The notes beneath the pieces were generated by a model. It was not told where the DNA came from, searched no databases, and saw nothing but the letters and a program-made list of their open reading frames with translations. From Microcoleus vaginatus WJT46-NPBG5 (GTDB taxonomy: Bacteria > Cyanobacteriota > Cyanobacteriia > Cyanobacteriales > Oscillatoriaceae), in contig JAHHHM010000001.1 in NCBI GenBank assembly GCA_019359355.1, forward strand, positions 62,001 through 126,000: DNA of 64,000 bases, read 5' to 3'. Of this stretch, positions 20,001 to 29,053 are shown piece by piece. Position numbers and translations under genes: made by a program. Every line of letters begins with the position of its first letter. Position 1 is the stretch's first letter.

Positions 20001-22687
20001 GACGTGAATTGACAAGCACTTTTATCAGTCCCCGGAACCCGATTGAAGAGGTTATCTCCGGCATTTGGGCTGAAGTTCTTCATGTTGACAGAGTTGGCAT
20101 CCATGATAACTTTTTCGAGCTGGGCGGACATTCATTATTAGCCACTCAGGTTATTTCTCGCCTGCGCGAAGCTTTGCAGATTGAGCTTCCTTTACGCTAT
20201 CTATTTGAATCACCAACGGTGGCTGGTTTGAGTGAGCGGATTAACGCAGGAAATCTTAGCGAAACAGGTATTCAAGCACCGCCTTTACTGCCGATTTCAC
20301 GCACTAAAGAAGTACCCCTTTCTTTTGCCCAACAGCGGCTTTGGTTCCTCGATCAATTAGATCCGGGGACTCCTGCCTATAATATTTCTGCGGCGGTACA
20401 TCTCAAAGGTGAACTCAATGTGCCGGCGCTGGAAAAAAGTTTTCATGAAATTATCAATCGTCACGAAGTTCTGCGGACGAGTTTTGCGACAGCAAATGGC
20501 CAACCCGTTCAAATCATTCATCCAAATTTTGATTTTACGTTGTCGATTTTGGATTTAACAGAACGTCAGAATTCAACCTCAAAACTGCAAAACTTTATCC
20601 TTGAAGAAGCGCAACAACCTTTCGATTTGACACGCTTACCTTTGCTGCGAGTTAAGTTGCTAAAATTAGAGACAAAAGAGTGGGTTGTCGTGCTGACAAT
20701 GCACCACATCGTTTCTGATGGTTGGTCGATGGGAGTGTTCGTTCAGGAATTGGCGACACTTTACAAAGTATTTTGTGCCGGCAACCCTTCCCCCGTGCCG
20801 GTGTTACCTATCCAATATGCCGACTATGCCTTGTGGCAACGCCAGTGGCTGCAAGGGGACGTTTTAGAAGCCAAACTGAGCTACTGGAAGCAGCAATTGG
20901 GAACTAGCTTGCCTGTGTTGAAATTCCCCACAGTGCAAACGCAAACTGAGGTTTCTACCTTTCGCGGTGCTAGCTACTCTTTCCAGTTATCTGCAAATTT
21001 ATCTAAAGAAATTCATCAAGTAAGCCGGCTAGAAAATGTTACACTTTTTATGACATTGCTAGCTGCTTTTCAAACATTTTTATATCGCTACACTAATCAG
21101 GATGATCTGGTTGTTGGCACTGATCTGGCGAATCGAACCCAAGTAGAAACAGAGTCTCTAATTGGGTTCTTTGTGAATCTCCTTGTATTACGCACCGATC
21201 TCAGCGGCAACCCAACTTTTCGGGAGTTGTTGAAGCGAGTTCGAGAGATAACCTTAAAAGCTTACGCTCATCAAGATTTGCCTTTCGAGAAACTGGTGGA
21301 AGCATTGCGTCCTGAACGCAGTTCTAGCCACACGCCGCTCTTTCAAGTGTTATTTGTTCTCCAAAATACGCCGGTGCCGGCTCTAGAGCTTCCGGATTTG
21401 ACCTTAACACCTCTTGAGATTGATAGCGGCACAGCAAAGTTCGATCTGGCTTTATTTATGGCGGAAACAAAGTCAGGAATTGTTGGAACGTTTAAGTATA
21501 ATGCTGCTCTTTTTGATGAGGCAACGATTGCTAAAATTTCTGAGCGATTTGTCACCCTACTTAACAGCATCGTTGCGCAAACTGATGCTCGGTTAAATAG
21601 CTTAGAAATTCTCCCAGAAGCTGAAAAACAGAAACAAGCCATGCAAGAAGTAAAACGGGAAAAAGGAAATTTTAGCAAATTTAAAACTGTTAAACCCAAA
21701 ACAGTAAGTTTGCCTCAAGGAGAATTAATTCAAACCGAGTCTTTACAGCTTGGAGAAACTTTTCCTTTGGTCATCAAGCCGGCTGTTGCGGAGGTTGATA
21801 TCATTGACTGGGCAAAGAATAACCGAGAATTCATCGAAACCAAATTGCTACAGCATGGCGCAATTTTATTCAGAGGATTTAACGAACCTATCGTGTCTGT
21901 ATTTGAGCAATTTGCCCTTTCTCTTTGCCCCCAATTATTTGGCGAATATGGAGATTTACCCCGCGAAGGAGTTAGCGAAAAAGTTTATGGTTCAACGCCT
22001 TATCCAGCAGATAAAGCCATTTTATTTCATAACGAAAGTTCGCACTTGCATCGCTGGCCGTTAAAAATATGGTTTTTCTGTGTGCAGCCGGCACAACAAG
22101 GTGGCGAAACTCCAATCGTTGACTGTCGCAAAGTTTATCAACTTCTTGACCCCAAACTCATTGAAATATTCACGCAAAAGCAGCTTGTATATGTCCGCAA
22201 CTACACCGATGGACTTGATGTGAGTTGGCAAGAGTTTTTCAGAACGACCGATAAAGCCGTAGTAGAAGATTATTGCCGGCAGGCTGCCATAGAGTTTGAG
22301 TGGAAAGAAAATAATGGGTTAAGAACTAAAAAAATGAGGCCGGCAGTAACGAAACATCCAAAAACTGGAGAAATGGTCTTTTTCAATCAACTGCCGTTAC
22401 ATCATGTTTCTTGCCTAGATCCAGACGTCCGCGCCTCCTTATTATCGGTATTTGGAGAAGAAAATTTACCCCGCAATGTCTACTACGGTGATGGAACGCC
22501 TATAAAAGATTCTGTCATTGAAGAAATTCAAGCTGTGTATCAAGAAGCAGCCGTTACATTTCCTTGGCAGGCTGGAGACATATTAATGTTAGATAATATG
22601 TTGGCCGCCCACAGCCGGAATCCTTTTACAGGTTCTCGGAAGATTGTCGTGGCAATGGGAGAAATGTTCACGGAAGACTCTCATTAA
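17030..22687 (+). CDS. Non-ribosomal peptide synthetase C-A(aromatic)-PCP-C fused to a TauD/SyrP-like dioxygenase
   Basis: An 1885-residue fusion. A short helical N-terminus (1-40) that may dock to the previous protein is followed by C1 (about 48-470, HHIITDGW near 174), A (497-1000, SGSTG near 652), PCP (LGGHS near 1030), C2 (1093-1530, HHIVSDGW near 1224) and a dioxygenase (1553-1885). The A domain reads D-A-S-T-I-A-A-V-C-K, related to the phenylalanine code DAWTIAAICK and to tyrosine codes of the DASTVAAVCK type. An aromatic residue, probably Tyr or Phe, is expected. The dioxygenase has H1667-N-E1669, distal H1861 and R1870, an intact iron and 2-oxoglutarate site. C2 has no A domain behind it and should serve the aspartate carrier on the protein at 22787, which the fused enzyme would hydroxylate. 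The same C-then-hydroxylase order is split between two genes at the 12685/12693 boundary. Confidence 0.95.
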   Translation: MSDILERMAELSPEKRELLLRRLNQKKESVSPTVIKPQARNTNVFPLSFSQQRLWFLDQLDPGNPTYNIPAAIRLTGKLNVAALEQSFNEVIKRHEVLRITFATVDEQPVQIIHPPGDFKLPVLDLTTFQNQDSKIQSFIIEEAKRPFDLTKDSLLRVNLLHLNESEYVAVLTMHHIITDGWSMGIFIEEIATLYQAFSSGKFSPLPELPIQYPDFATWQREWLQGEVLEKQMAYWRRQLGGTLPVLDLPADRTRLAVQTFQGAQESFVVSKKLTEAIAELSRREGTTLFMTLLAAFKTLLYRYTGQTDILIGSPIANRNRAEIEKLIGFFVNTLVLRTGLTGNPTFRELLSRVREVALGAYAHQDVPFEKLVEELQPARNMSHTPLFQVMFVLQNAPISSLELAGLTLHPLEVKTTTAKFDLTLSMLNTDQGLQGVFEYNTDLFDATTIKRIIGHFQTLLEGVVANPEQCLSELPLLTQSERQQLQSWNENEADYPNETCIHHLFENQVQQTPDAVALVFEGKQLTYQELNAKANQLAHYLRSLGVGAEVLVGICVERSLEMVIGLLGILKAGGAYVPLDPAYPSERLAFMLEDSGVSVLLTQSHLVQSLPKHQADVVCLDTGWEVLAQGCQENPVSGVTAENLAYVIYTSGSTGKPKGVLLEHRGLCNLATAQQKLFDVRSDSRVLQFASFSFDASVSEIFMTLLAGATLVLGTRDSLLPGPALIELCKNQAITTVTLPPSVLAVLPVEEFATLQTIIVAGEASSADLAARWIPGRQFFNAYGPTETTVCATVAECFDSEKKPPIGRPIANTQVYLLDAQMQPIPIGVPGELHIGGAGLSRGYLNRPELTAEKFIANPFSQDSNSRLYKTGDLARYLPDGTIEYLGRIDNQVKIRGFRIELGEIEADLSQHPDVEEAVVIAREDEPGEQRLVAYLVGNEALKASELRSVLKEKLPEYMVPAAFVFLPSIPLTSNGKVDRRALPVPDSSRRELTSTFISPRNPIEEVISGIWAEVLHVDRVGIHDNFFELGGHSLLATQVISRLREALQIELPLRYLFESPTVAGLSERINAGNLSETGIQAPPLLPISRTKEVPLSFAQQRLWFLDQLDPGTPAYNISAAVHLKGELNVPALEKSFHEIINRHEVLRTSFATANGQPVQIIHPNFDFTLSILDLTERQNSTSKLQNFILEEAQQPFDLTRLPLLRVKLLKLETKEWVVVLTMHHIVSDGWSMGVFVQELATLYKVFCAGNPSPVPVLPIQYADYALWQRQWLQGDVLEAKLSYWKQQLGTSLPVLKFPTVQTQTEVSTFRGASYSFQLSANLSKEIHQVSRLENVTLFMTLLAAFQTFLYRYTNQDDLVVGTDLANRTQVETESLIGFFVNLLVLRTDLSGNPTFRELLKRVREITLKAYAHQDLPFEKLVEALRPERSSSHTPLFQVLFVLQNTPVPALELPDLTLTPLEIDSGTAKFDLALFMAETKSGIVGTFKYNAALFDEATIAKISERFVTLLNSIVAQTDARLNSLEILPEAEKQKQAMQEVKREKGNFSKFKTVKPKTVSLPQGELIQTESLQLGETFPLVIKPAVAEVDIIDWAKNNREFIETKLLQHGAILFRGFNEPIVSVFEQFALSLCPQLFGEYGDLPREGVSEKVYGSTPYPADKAILFHNESSHLHRWPLKIWFFCVQPAQQGGETPIVDCRKVYQLLDPKLIEIFTQKQLVYVRNYTDGLDVSWQEFFRTTDKAVVEDYCRQAAIEFEWKENNGLRTKKMRPAVTKHPKTGEMVFFNQLPLHHVSCLDPDVRASLLSVFGEENLPRNVYYGDGTPIKDSVIEEIQAVYQEAAVTFPWQAGDILMLDNMLAAHSRNPFTGSRKIVVAMGEMFTEDSH

Positions 22688-22786
22688 ATTTATGTTTTTT
22701 TAACACAAGTTTGGGAGGAAATCGGCAAAAGTTTTCTTCCCTTTATTAATCACATCAATTTCAAGCAGTTTACCCGTCAAGAAAAA

Positions 22787-25700
22787 ATGCAAACAATTAC
22801 AGGATTTCGGCTTTCTCCTCAACAAAAATATTTATGGCCGTTGCTTCAAGAAAGCCCTGCTTATCGTGCCCAATGTTCTATTTTGATAGAAGGTAATCTT
22901 CATCAAGAAACATTAAAAGCAGCTTTACAAGCAGTAATCAATCGGCATGAAATCCTACGGACAACCTTTCATCGCCGGCCAGGAGTAAAAGTTCCGATTC
23001 AAGTGATAGAAAGTTCCACTGTCCCTTCCTGGGAAGTTATCGATTTTACTCAAATCGATTCTGATGATAAACGAACAAAACTTCAAAGCATCTTTGAAGA
23101 AGAAATTCGCTCTAACTTTAAAGTTGATAAACAACCTCTTTTGCGTTTATCTTTAATTCATCTATCTTCAAATAGATATATTCTTCTTGTTAGCTTGCCT
23201 TCCCTTTGTGCTGATAATCGCACACTCAACAACTTGGTTCAAGAAATTAGCCAAAGTTATCAAGCCTGTCTTCAAGGTGAGGAACTGTCTGACGAAGAAA
23301 ATGTGCAATATATTCAATTTTCGGAATGGCAGAATGAATTACTTGAGGATGAAGATGCAGCAGCCAGCAAAGAATTTTGGAATCAGCAAAATTTTTCGAC
23401 TTTAGCTAATTTAAAGTTGCCTTTTGAAAATAAAAGAGTTGAGGTGCCGACTCGCTTTGAACCCAGCTTGATCGAAGATAAAATAGAGCCTTCTCTCGTG
23501 GCTAAAATAGAACAAGCTACAAGAAAGTATAATATTTCAACTTCTCTATTTTTACTCGCTTGCTGGAAAATCTTGCTTTGGCGATTAACTGGGCGAGAAA
23601 ATATCATTGTTAACTGCGCCTTTGATGGCAGAAAATATGAAGAATTAGAACCGGCACTTGGATTATTTGCCAAATTCTTACCCCTTCAGACTCATCTGCA
23701 AGATAACTTCCACTTCAATGAAATTTTGCAGCAAGTCCAACAGTCCGAACAAGCTGCTTATAAGTGGCAGGAATATTTCTCAGCAGAAGCCATTGGCAAT
23801 GCTATTTTATCTTTTAGTTTCGAGTTTGAGGAACAGCCGACAACTTATTCTGCTGCTGATGTATCCTTTTCAATTTCTCAGAAGTACGTCTGCTTTGATC
23901 GCTTCAAAGTAAAACTTTCTGGCCAGCGTCAGGAGAGTTTTCTGTTAATAGAGTTTCACTACGAGCCGACTTTTATTGACGAAAAAGCGATTCGATGCTT
24001 AGCTGAACAATTTCATACTTTGCTAGAAAGTGCCGTAAATAGCCCAGAAAGTATGATCGGACAGTTAGAAATCTTGAGCGAACGCGCCCGGAAACAACTG
24101 TTAGTAGAATTTAACAATACCCAAGTAAATTATTCACAAGAGCAATGCATCCATCAAATCTTTGAGGAACAAGTCAAACGCACACCCGATAACATTGCGC
24201 TTGTATTTGAAAATCAGCAACTAACTTATCGAGAACTAAATGAGCGCTCTAACAAACTTGCCAATTACCTACAGAAATTAGGCGTAGAATCCGAAGCAGT
24301 GGTAGCAATTTGCTTGGAACGTTCCCTGGAAATGGTGATAGCAATGTTGGGCATTCTTAAAGCCGGCAGCGCTTATTTACCACTCGATTCAGCCATGCCG
24401 GCAGATCGCCTAGCCTTGATGTTGCAAGATGCCAAGGTGCCAATTTTGTTAACGCAGCAGCATCTAGTGGATAACTTAGGCGAACACGCAGCGCAGGTTC
24501 TTTGCCTAGATACAGAATGGAAAGTTATAGAAAAGCAAGCTGAAAATTCAATTAAACCCCTCAAATCAACTACCCCAAATCCATCAAACCTTGCCTATGT
24601 AATTTACACCTCTGGTTCCATCGGCATCCCCAAAGGTGTTGCCATTGAACATCGGCAACTCTCTAATTACTTGCACGGAATTACCGAGAAATTAGACTTA
24701 GCTGCCGGTGCAAATTTTGCCCTCATTTCCACCTTCGCTGCCGACTTAGGGCACACCGTTGTTTTCCCCTCCCTCTGCGGTGGTGGCTGTCTCCATATCA
24801 TCTCCCAAGAACGCGCAACAGATCCCGAAGCACTTGCAGATTATTGCCGGCAATATCCCATTGATTGCCTCAAAATAGTTCCCTCTCATTTACAAGCATT
24901 ACTAACAGCTTCTTCTCCAGCAGACATCCTACCTCGTCAGCGATTAATTCTAGGCGGTGAAGCGTTAAGTTGGCGCTTAGTTGAAATGATCCAAAAATAC
25001 GCCCCAAACTGTTCGATTTTAAACCATTATGGGCCAACTGAAGCAACAGTAGGCGTGTTGACTTATCAGGTAGATTCAGGAAAATGCGCTCACATTTCGG
25101 AAACAGTTCCTCTAGGTTGTCCCCTGCCAAATACACAGATTTATTTACTAGATTCACACTTACAGCCGGTGCCGGTTGGGGTGCCAGGTGAAATTTATAT
25201 CGGGGGTGCGGGGTTAGCAAGAGGCTATTTAAACCAACCAAAACTTACGGAAGAAAAATTTATTGTCAACCCATTTAACCGAGAAACTCGGCTTTACAAA
25301 ACTGGCGATCTAGCTCGTTATTTACCGAATGGAAATCTTGAGTTTTTAGGACGAATTGATCATCAGGTAAAGATTCGTGGTTTCCGCATTGAATTAGGCG
25401 AAATTGAAACAGTGCTGTCTCAACACCCGGCAGTGCGAGAAACAGTTGTTCTCGTGCGAGAAGATAACCCAGGCGAAAAAAGTCTTGTTGCCTATATCAG
25501 TCTCAACCCTAAAATTCAAAATCCCAAATCTAGCGAATGGCGTGCTTTTTTGAAAGAAAAGCTGCCGGATTACATGATGCCATCAGCATTTGTTGTACTC
25601 AAGGCGTTGCCACTGACACCAAATGGGAAAATAGATCGTCAAGCGCTGCCGGCACCTGAAACCTCTAATACCGATGTAGCAAATACATTTGTTGCACCTC

Positions 25701-27172
25701 GCACCCCCGTTGAGGAAGTATTAACCGGCATTTGGGCAAAATTGCTTAATCTTGAAAAAGTGGGGATTCATGATAATTTCTTTGACTTGGGTGGACACTC
25801 CTTACTTATCACTCAATTGTTAGCAAAGGTACGAGAAGGTTTCGATGTGAATCTGCCTTTACGCAATTTGTTTGACTCTCCGACAATTGCCGGTTTAGCA
25901 AATATCATTGAAAAGAAAACTTCAGCAAATTCTTTGAGTGTTCCTTCTGCCAACTTTGATATCAATGCTGAAACTGTCTTAGATTCTACAATTCGTCCTG
26001 CAACTCAACTTGTTGATTTTGTCAAACCCAATGCAATTTTCTTAACAGGCGCAACCGGCTTCCTTGGCGCTTTCTTACTGGATGAACTGCTGCAAAAAAC
26101 AGAAGCAGATGTTTATTGTCTAGTCCGTTCCTCTAATACTGAATCAGGTAAGCAACGGTTAAAAAATAGCCTGGAATGTTACTCACTTTGGGATGAACGC
26201 CTCAATCATCGAATTATCCCAGTTATCGGCAATTTGTCTGAACCACTTTTAGGTCTTTCAGAGCAGCAATTCCGAGGACTTGCAAATCAACTCGATGTCA
26301 TTTATCATAATGGCGCATTTGTTAACTTCACTTATCCCTATTCAGCACTCAAAAACGCGAATGTTTTAGGAACTCAGGAAATCCTGCGTTTGACGAGTGA
26401 AGTTAAACTCAAACCTGTTCATTTTATTTCGACTACCTCTGTTTTTTCTCCCGTAATTGAGTCAGGCATTCAAATGGTGCGAGAACAGGACAATTTGACT
26501 CCGGGAGAAGCCCTTACAGGTGGCTATGCTCAGAGTAAATGGGTGGCTGAAAAGTTAGTAGAAATTGCTCGTGAGCGAGGAGTTCCTGTTTCTATATACC
26601 GCCCTGGACGTATTTCGGGACACAGTCAAACTGGTGTATGTAATCCAAGTGATTTTCTCTACAGAGCGATTACCGGCTGCATTCAACTCGGATGTGCGCC
26701 GATTTACGACCGAAGGATGAATATAGCCCCAATTGACTATGTAAGCCGAGCAATTGTTCATCTATCTCAGCAAAAAGAATTGCTGGGAAATACGTTCCAT
26801 TTAGCTAACCCTCAGCCATTTCTCCTCAATGATTTAGTGGATTGGATTGGCTCGCTGGGTTATCCACTTGAGCGGGTTTCTTATGATCATTGGCGTGCAG
26901 AAATACGCAATCGAGCTGCAGAGTCTCAGGAAAATGCTTTATATCCCCTTGTCGGTCTTTTTTCTGAAGGAGATGCTGAAACGCCAAAATCTAAATCAAG
27001 AGCGCTACAGTTCGATTGCCAAAATACCTTAAATGGTCTTGCCGGCACAGACATCATTTGCCCATCAGTGGATCTAAACTTGTTCCGCACCTACTTCTCA
27101 TATCTCATCACTCGTGGCATTGTAAATGCGCCTAAGCAAAATGATGAAATTACTAACCATAAATTCGCTTAA
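22787..27172 (+). CDS. Terminal non-ribosomal peptide synthetase, interface domain-A(Asp)-PCP-reductase
   Basis: A 1461-residue last module. Residues 1-440 are a condensation-like domain with PSLCADN in place of HHxxxDG, so it is probably a hydroxylase-recruiting interface domain like the one at 13740. The A domain (452-980) reads D-L-T-K-I-G-H-V-G-K, aspartate, from AADLGHT at A4. Its A3 loop is SGSIGIPKG where SGSTGTPKG is normal, so two threonines are replaced. The carrier protein has LGGHS near 1000. From about 1081 comes a thioester-reductase domain with the NAD(P)-binding TGATGFLG and the short-chain-dehydrogenase pair in GYAQSKW (near 1246). It would release the peptide as an aldehyde, or as an alcohol after a second reduction. 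There is no thioesterase domain. A gap of 99 bases separates it from the previous gene. The downstream aminotransferase suggests that the aldehyde is aminated. Confidence 0.94.
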   Translation: MQTITGFRLSPQQKYLWPLLQESPAYRAQCSILIEGNLHQETLKAALQAVINRHEILRTTFHRRPGVKVPIQVIESSTVPSWEVIDFTQIDSDDKRTKLQSIFEEEIRSNFKVDKQPLLRLSLIHLSSNRYILLVSLPSLCADNRTLNNLVQEISQSYQACLQGEELSDEENVQYIQFSEWQNELLEDEDAAASKEFWNQQNFSTLANLKLPFENKRVEVPTRFEPSLIEDKIEPSLVAKIEQATRKYNISTSLFLLACWKILLWRLTGRENIIVNCAFDGRKYEELEPALGLFAKFLPLQTHLQDNFHFNEILQQVQQSEQAAYKWQEYFSAEAIGNAILSFSFEFEEQPTTYSAADVSFSISQKYVCFDRFKVKLSGQRQESFLLIEFHYEPTFIDEKAIRCLAEQFHTLLESAVNSPESMIGQLEILSERARKQLLVEFNNTQVNYSQEQCIHQIFEEQVKRTPDNIALVFENQQLTYRELNERSNKLANYLQKLGVESEAVVAICLERSLEMVIAMLGILKAGSAYLPLDSAMPADRLALMLQDAKVPILLTQQHLVDNLGEHAAQVLCLDTEWKVIEKQAENSIKPLKSTTPNPSNLAYVIYTSGSIGIPKGVAIEHRQLSNYLHGITEKLDLAAGANFALISTFAADLGHTVVFPSLCGGGCLHIISQERATDPEALADYCRQYPIDCLKIVPSHLQALLTASSPADILPRQRLILGGEALSWRLVEMIQKYAPNCSILNHYGPTEATVGVLTYQVDSGKCAHISETVPLGCPLPNTQIYLLDSHLQPVPVGVPGEIYIGGAGLARGYLNQPKLTEEKFIVNPFNRETRLYKTGDLARYLPNGNLEFLGRIDHQVKIRGFRIELGEIETVLSQHPAVRETVVLVREDNPGEKSLVAYISLNPKIQNPKSSEWRAFLKEKLPDYMMPSAFVVLKALPLTPNGKIDRQALPAPETSNTDVANTFVAPRTPVEEVLTGIWAKLLNLEKVGIHDNFFDLGGHSLLITQLLAKVREGFDVNLPLRNLFDSPTIAGLANIIEKKTSANSLSVPSANFDINAETVLDSTIRPATQLVDFVKPNAIFLTGATGFLGAFLLDELLQKTEADVYCLVRSSNTESGKQRLKNSLECYSLWDERLNHRIIPVIGNLSEPLLGLSEQQFRGLANQLDVIYHNGAFVNFTYPYSALKNANVLGTQEILRLTSEVKLKPVHFISTTSVFSPVIESGIQMVREQDNLTPGEALTGGYAQSKWVAEKLVEIARERGVPVSIYRPGRISGHSQTGVCNPSDFLYRAITGCIQLGCAPIYDRRMNIAPIDYVSRAIVHLSQQKELLGNTFHLANPQPFLLNDLVDWIGSLGYPLERVSYDHWRAEIRNRAAESQENALYPLVGLFSEGDAETPKSKSRALQFDCQNTLNGLAGTDIICPSVDLNLFRTYFSYLITRGIVNAPKQNDEITNHKFA

Positions 27173-27210
27173 CTGTCAAGAATTTTAAGCCAAAATTAGG
27201 AGAATTAAAA

Positions 27211-28599
27211 ATGACTGAGCAATTACGAGAAAAACATCTAGAAGCACTGATTGAGCGTTACACAAAACGCACCAAGAAATCGAAGCAAATGATGGAAAAC
27301 TCTCGCCCGATTATGGCAGATAATCGAGCTTCCGATGGGTTTCGATTTTCCGTCAAAGAAATGTTTTATCCGATTGTAGCAAAGCGATCTCTCGGTTCCA
27401 AAATTTGGGATGTGGACGGGAACGAATACATTGATTTGACAATGGGATTGGGGGTTAACCTTTTCGGACACAACCCATCTTTTATTAAAGAAGCGCTGAT
27501 GGAGCAACTGGATAAAGGCATCCAAATTGGCCCTCAAGCAGAACTTGCCGGCGAAGTTGCTGAGTTAATTTGTGAAATAACCGGCATGGAGCGCGTCACC
27601 TTTTCTAACACCGGCACCGAAGCCGTCATGGCAGCGATCCGAGTCGCTCGTGCCGCTACAGGACGCAATAAAATTGTTGTCTTCTCAAATTCTTATCACG
27701 GTCATTTTGATGGAGTTCTGGCTAAGGCAAAAAAAGGAGATGAGCCTTTAAGTTCAGTACCACAAGCGCCTGGAATTCCGCTAAGCATGGTTGAAGATGT
27801 TTTAGTTTTAAATTACGGACATCCTCAATCACTCGAAATTATCAAAGCGCATTCCCATGAATTAGCCGCTGTTTTAGTTGAAGCTGTACAGACGCGTCGG
27901 CTCGACTTTCAACCGAAAGAATTTCTCCAAGAACTTAGAAAATTAACTCAAGAAACAGATATTGTATTAATTTTTGATGAAATGGTTTCGGGTTTCCGAA
28001 TTCATTTAGGGGGAGCGCAAGCTTGGTTTGGTATAGAAGCGGATATTGCCACCTATGGAAAAATTGTTGGGGGTGGGATGCCGATTGGTATCATTGCCGG
28101 CAAAGCGGCTTACATGGATAGAATTGACGGCGGGATGTGGAACTATGGAGATAGCTCATATCCTCAAGTCGAAATGACACTTTTTGCCGGCACCTTTTGT
28201 AAACACCCCCTGGCGATGGCAGCCGCACGAGCTGTATTGCAACATCTTAAAACTCAAGGAGCCGGTCTTCAAGAAACTCTAAATCAGCGCACATCTGAGT
28301 TAGTGCAAACGCTGAATACTTACTTAGCAGAAAATGAAGCCCCAATTTGGTTAGTCAATTGTGGCTCAGTTTTCCGAGCTGCCGCCTCCTCAGTTCATCA
28401 TATCGATCCTTTCCTCTTTCATTTAATCGAAAAAGGAATATTCATTTCTGAAGGTCGAAGCTGCTTTCTCTCCACTGCTCATACAGATGGAGATATTGAA
28501 TATATTATTCAAGCTGTGAAAGAAAGCGTTAAGGAAATGCAAAAAGGAAGATTCTGGCCCACTCCATCTAAAACCTTGCAGGAACTAAAAGCCGGTTAA
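27211..28599 (+). CDS. Class III PLP aminotransferase, glutamate-1-semialdehyde aminomutase type
   Basis: A 462-residue PLP enzyme. SNTGTEAV is the cofactor phosphate-binding region, [10 protein letters not shown] holds the Asp that pairs with the pyridine nitrogen, and K284 in TYGKIVGGG is the Schiff-base lysine. Enzymes of this branch occur as domains of hybrid synthetases and as stand-alone tailoring enzymes. In myxochelin biosynthesis a stand-alone member aminates the aldehyde released by a synthetase reductase domain. Here it follows directly after the reductase-ending synthetase with a good site (TTAGGAGAATT) before ATG, so amination of the peptide aldehyde is the likely role. The alternative, that it is the housekeeping HemL of tetrapyrrole synthesis, is unlikely given its position and the extra N-terminal 40 residues rich in Lys and Arg. 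The role is inferred; the family is well supported. Confidence 0.88.
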   Translation: MTEQLREKHLEALIERYTKRTKKSKQMMENSRPIMADNRASDGFRFSVKEMFYPIVAKRSLGSKIWDVDGNEYIDLTMGLGVNLFGHNPSFIKEALMEQLDKGIQIGPQAELAGEVAELICEITGMERVTFSNTGTEAVMAAIRVARAATGRNKIVVFSNSYHGHFDGVLAKAKKGDEPLSSVPQAPGIPLSMVEDVLVLNYGHPQSLEIIKAHSHELAAVLVEAVQTRRLDFQPKEFLQELRKLTQETDIVLIFDEMVSGFRIHLGGAQAWFGIEADIATYGKIVGGGMPIGIIAGKAAYMDRIDGGMWNYGDSSYPQVEMTLFAGTFCKHPLAMAAARAVLQHLKTQGAGLQETLNQRTSELVQTLNTYLAENEAPIWLVNCGSVFRAAASSVHHIDPFLFHLIEKGIFISEGRSCFLSTAHTDGDIEYIIQAVKESVKEMQKGRFWPTPSKTLQELKAG

Positions 28600-28727
28600 A
28601 CTGCTTAAAAATAGCTCAAGAAATTTTACTAAAAAGGTGCTTGAGTGAATTTTCCGCGGGAACCTTTGCTAAACTAAAACTGGCAAATTACATTCTTCCA
28701 ATACAGTCCAAGAATGAGGAAATAAAA

Positions 28728-28946
28728 ATGAATCAGGACAACACAGAAGATACCACAATTTATAAAGTTGTTGTGAATGGTGAAGGCCAATACTCAATAT
28801 GGCCGGCAGAACGAGAAAACGCCTTGGGCTGGAAAGATGCTGGAAAAAGTGGCTCTAAGCCCGAATGTTTAGCCTACATCAAAGAAGTGTGGACTGATAT
28901 GAGACCCCTCAGTCTGCAAAAGCAAATGGCAGACTCAGCCGATTAA
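28728..28946 (+). CDS. MbtH-like NRPS accessory protein
   Basis: A 72-residue protein with the full family signature: [20 protein letters not shown], then [17 protein letters not shown]. MbtH-like proteins bind the N-terminal part of adenylation domains and are needed for folding or activity of many of them. The ATG at 28728 is preceded by GAGGA eight bases upstream and matches the family length. A longer open frame from 28641 has no support. It lies in the same direction as the synthetases, about 130 bases after the aminotransferase, and probably serves one or more A domains of this cluster. Confidence 0.96.
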   Translation: MNQDNTEDTTIYKVVVNGEGQYSIWPAERENALGWKDAGKSGSKPECLAYIKEVWTDMRPLSLQKQMADSAD

Positions 28947-29053
28947 ACACACTCAATCCCCCTAAAATCCTCTAATCTCAGCTAAAAACCGCTCATATTT
29001 AGAAACCAAAAGTTGGAGCCGGCATTCCCGCCTGCCCCAAACAAAATATTCAA

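Noticed and set aside
24870-25241. 123-codon open frame opposite the terminal synthetase, and similar antisense frames throughout the NRPS genes
   Set aside because: They are shadows of well-supported synthetase domains, with no start signals or recognisable motifs.
27211-28599. Housekeeping HemL (glutamate-1-semialdehyde aminomutase)
   Set aside because: It sits between a reductase-ending synthetase and an MbtH gene with operon-like spacing, and its N-terminus is extended. A tailoring role fits better, though the family is the same.
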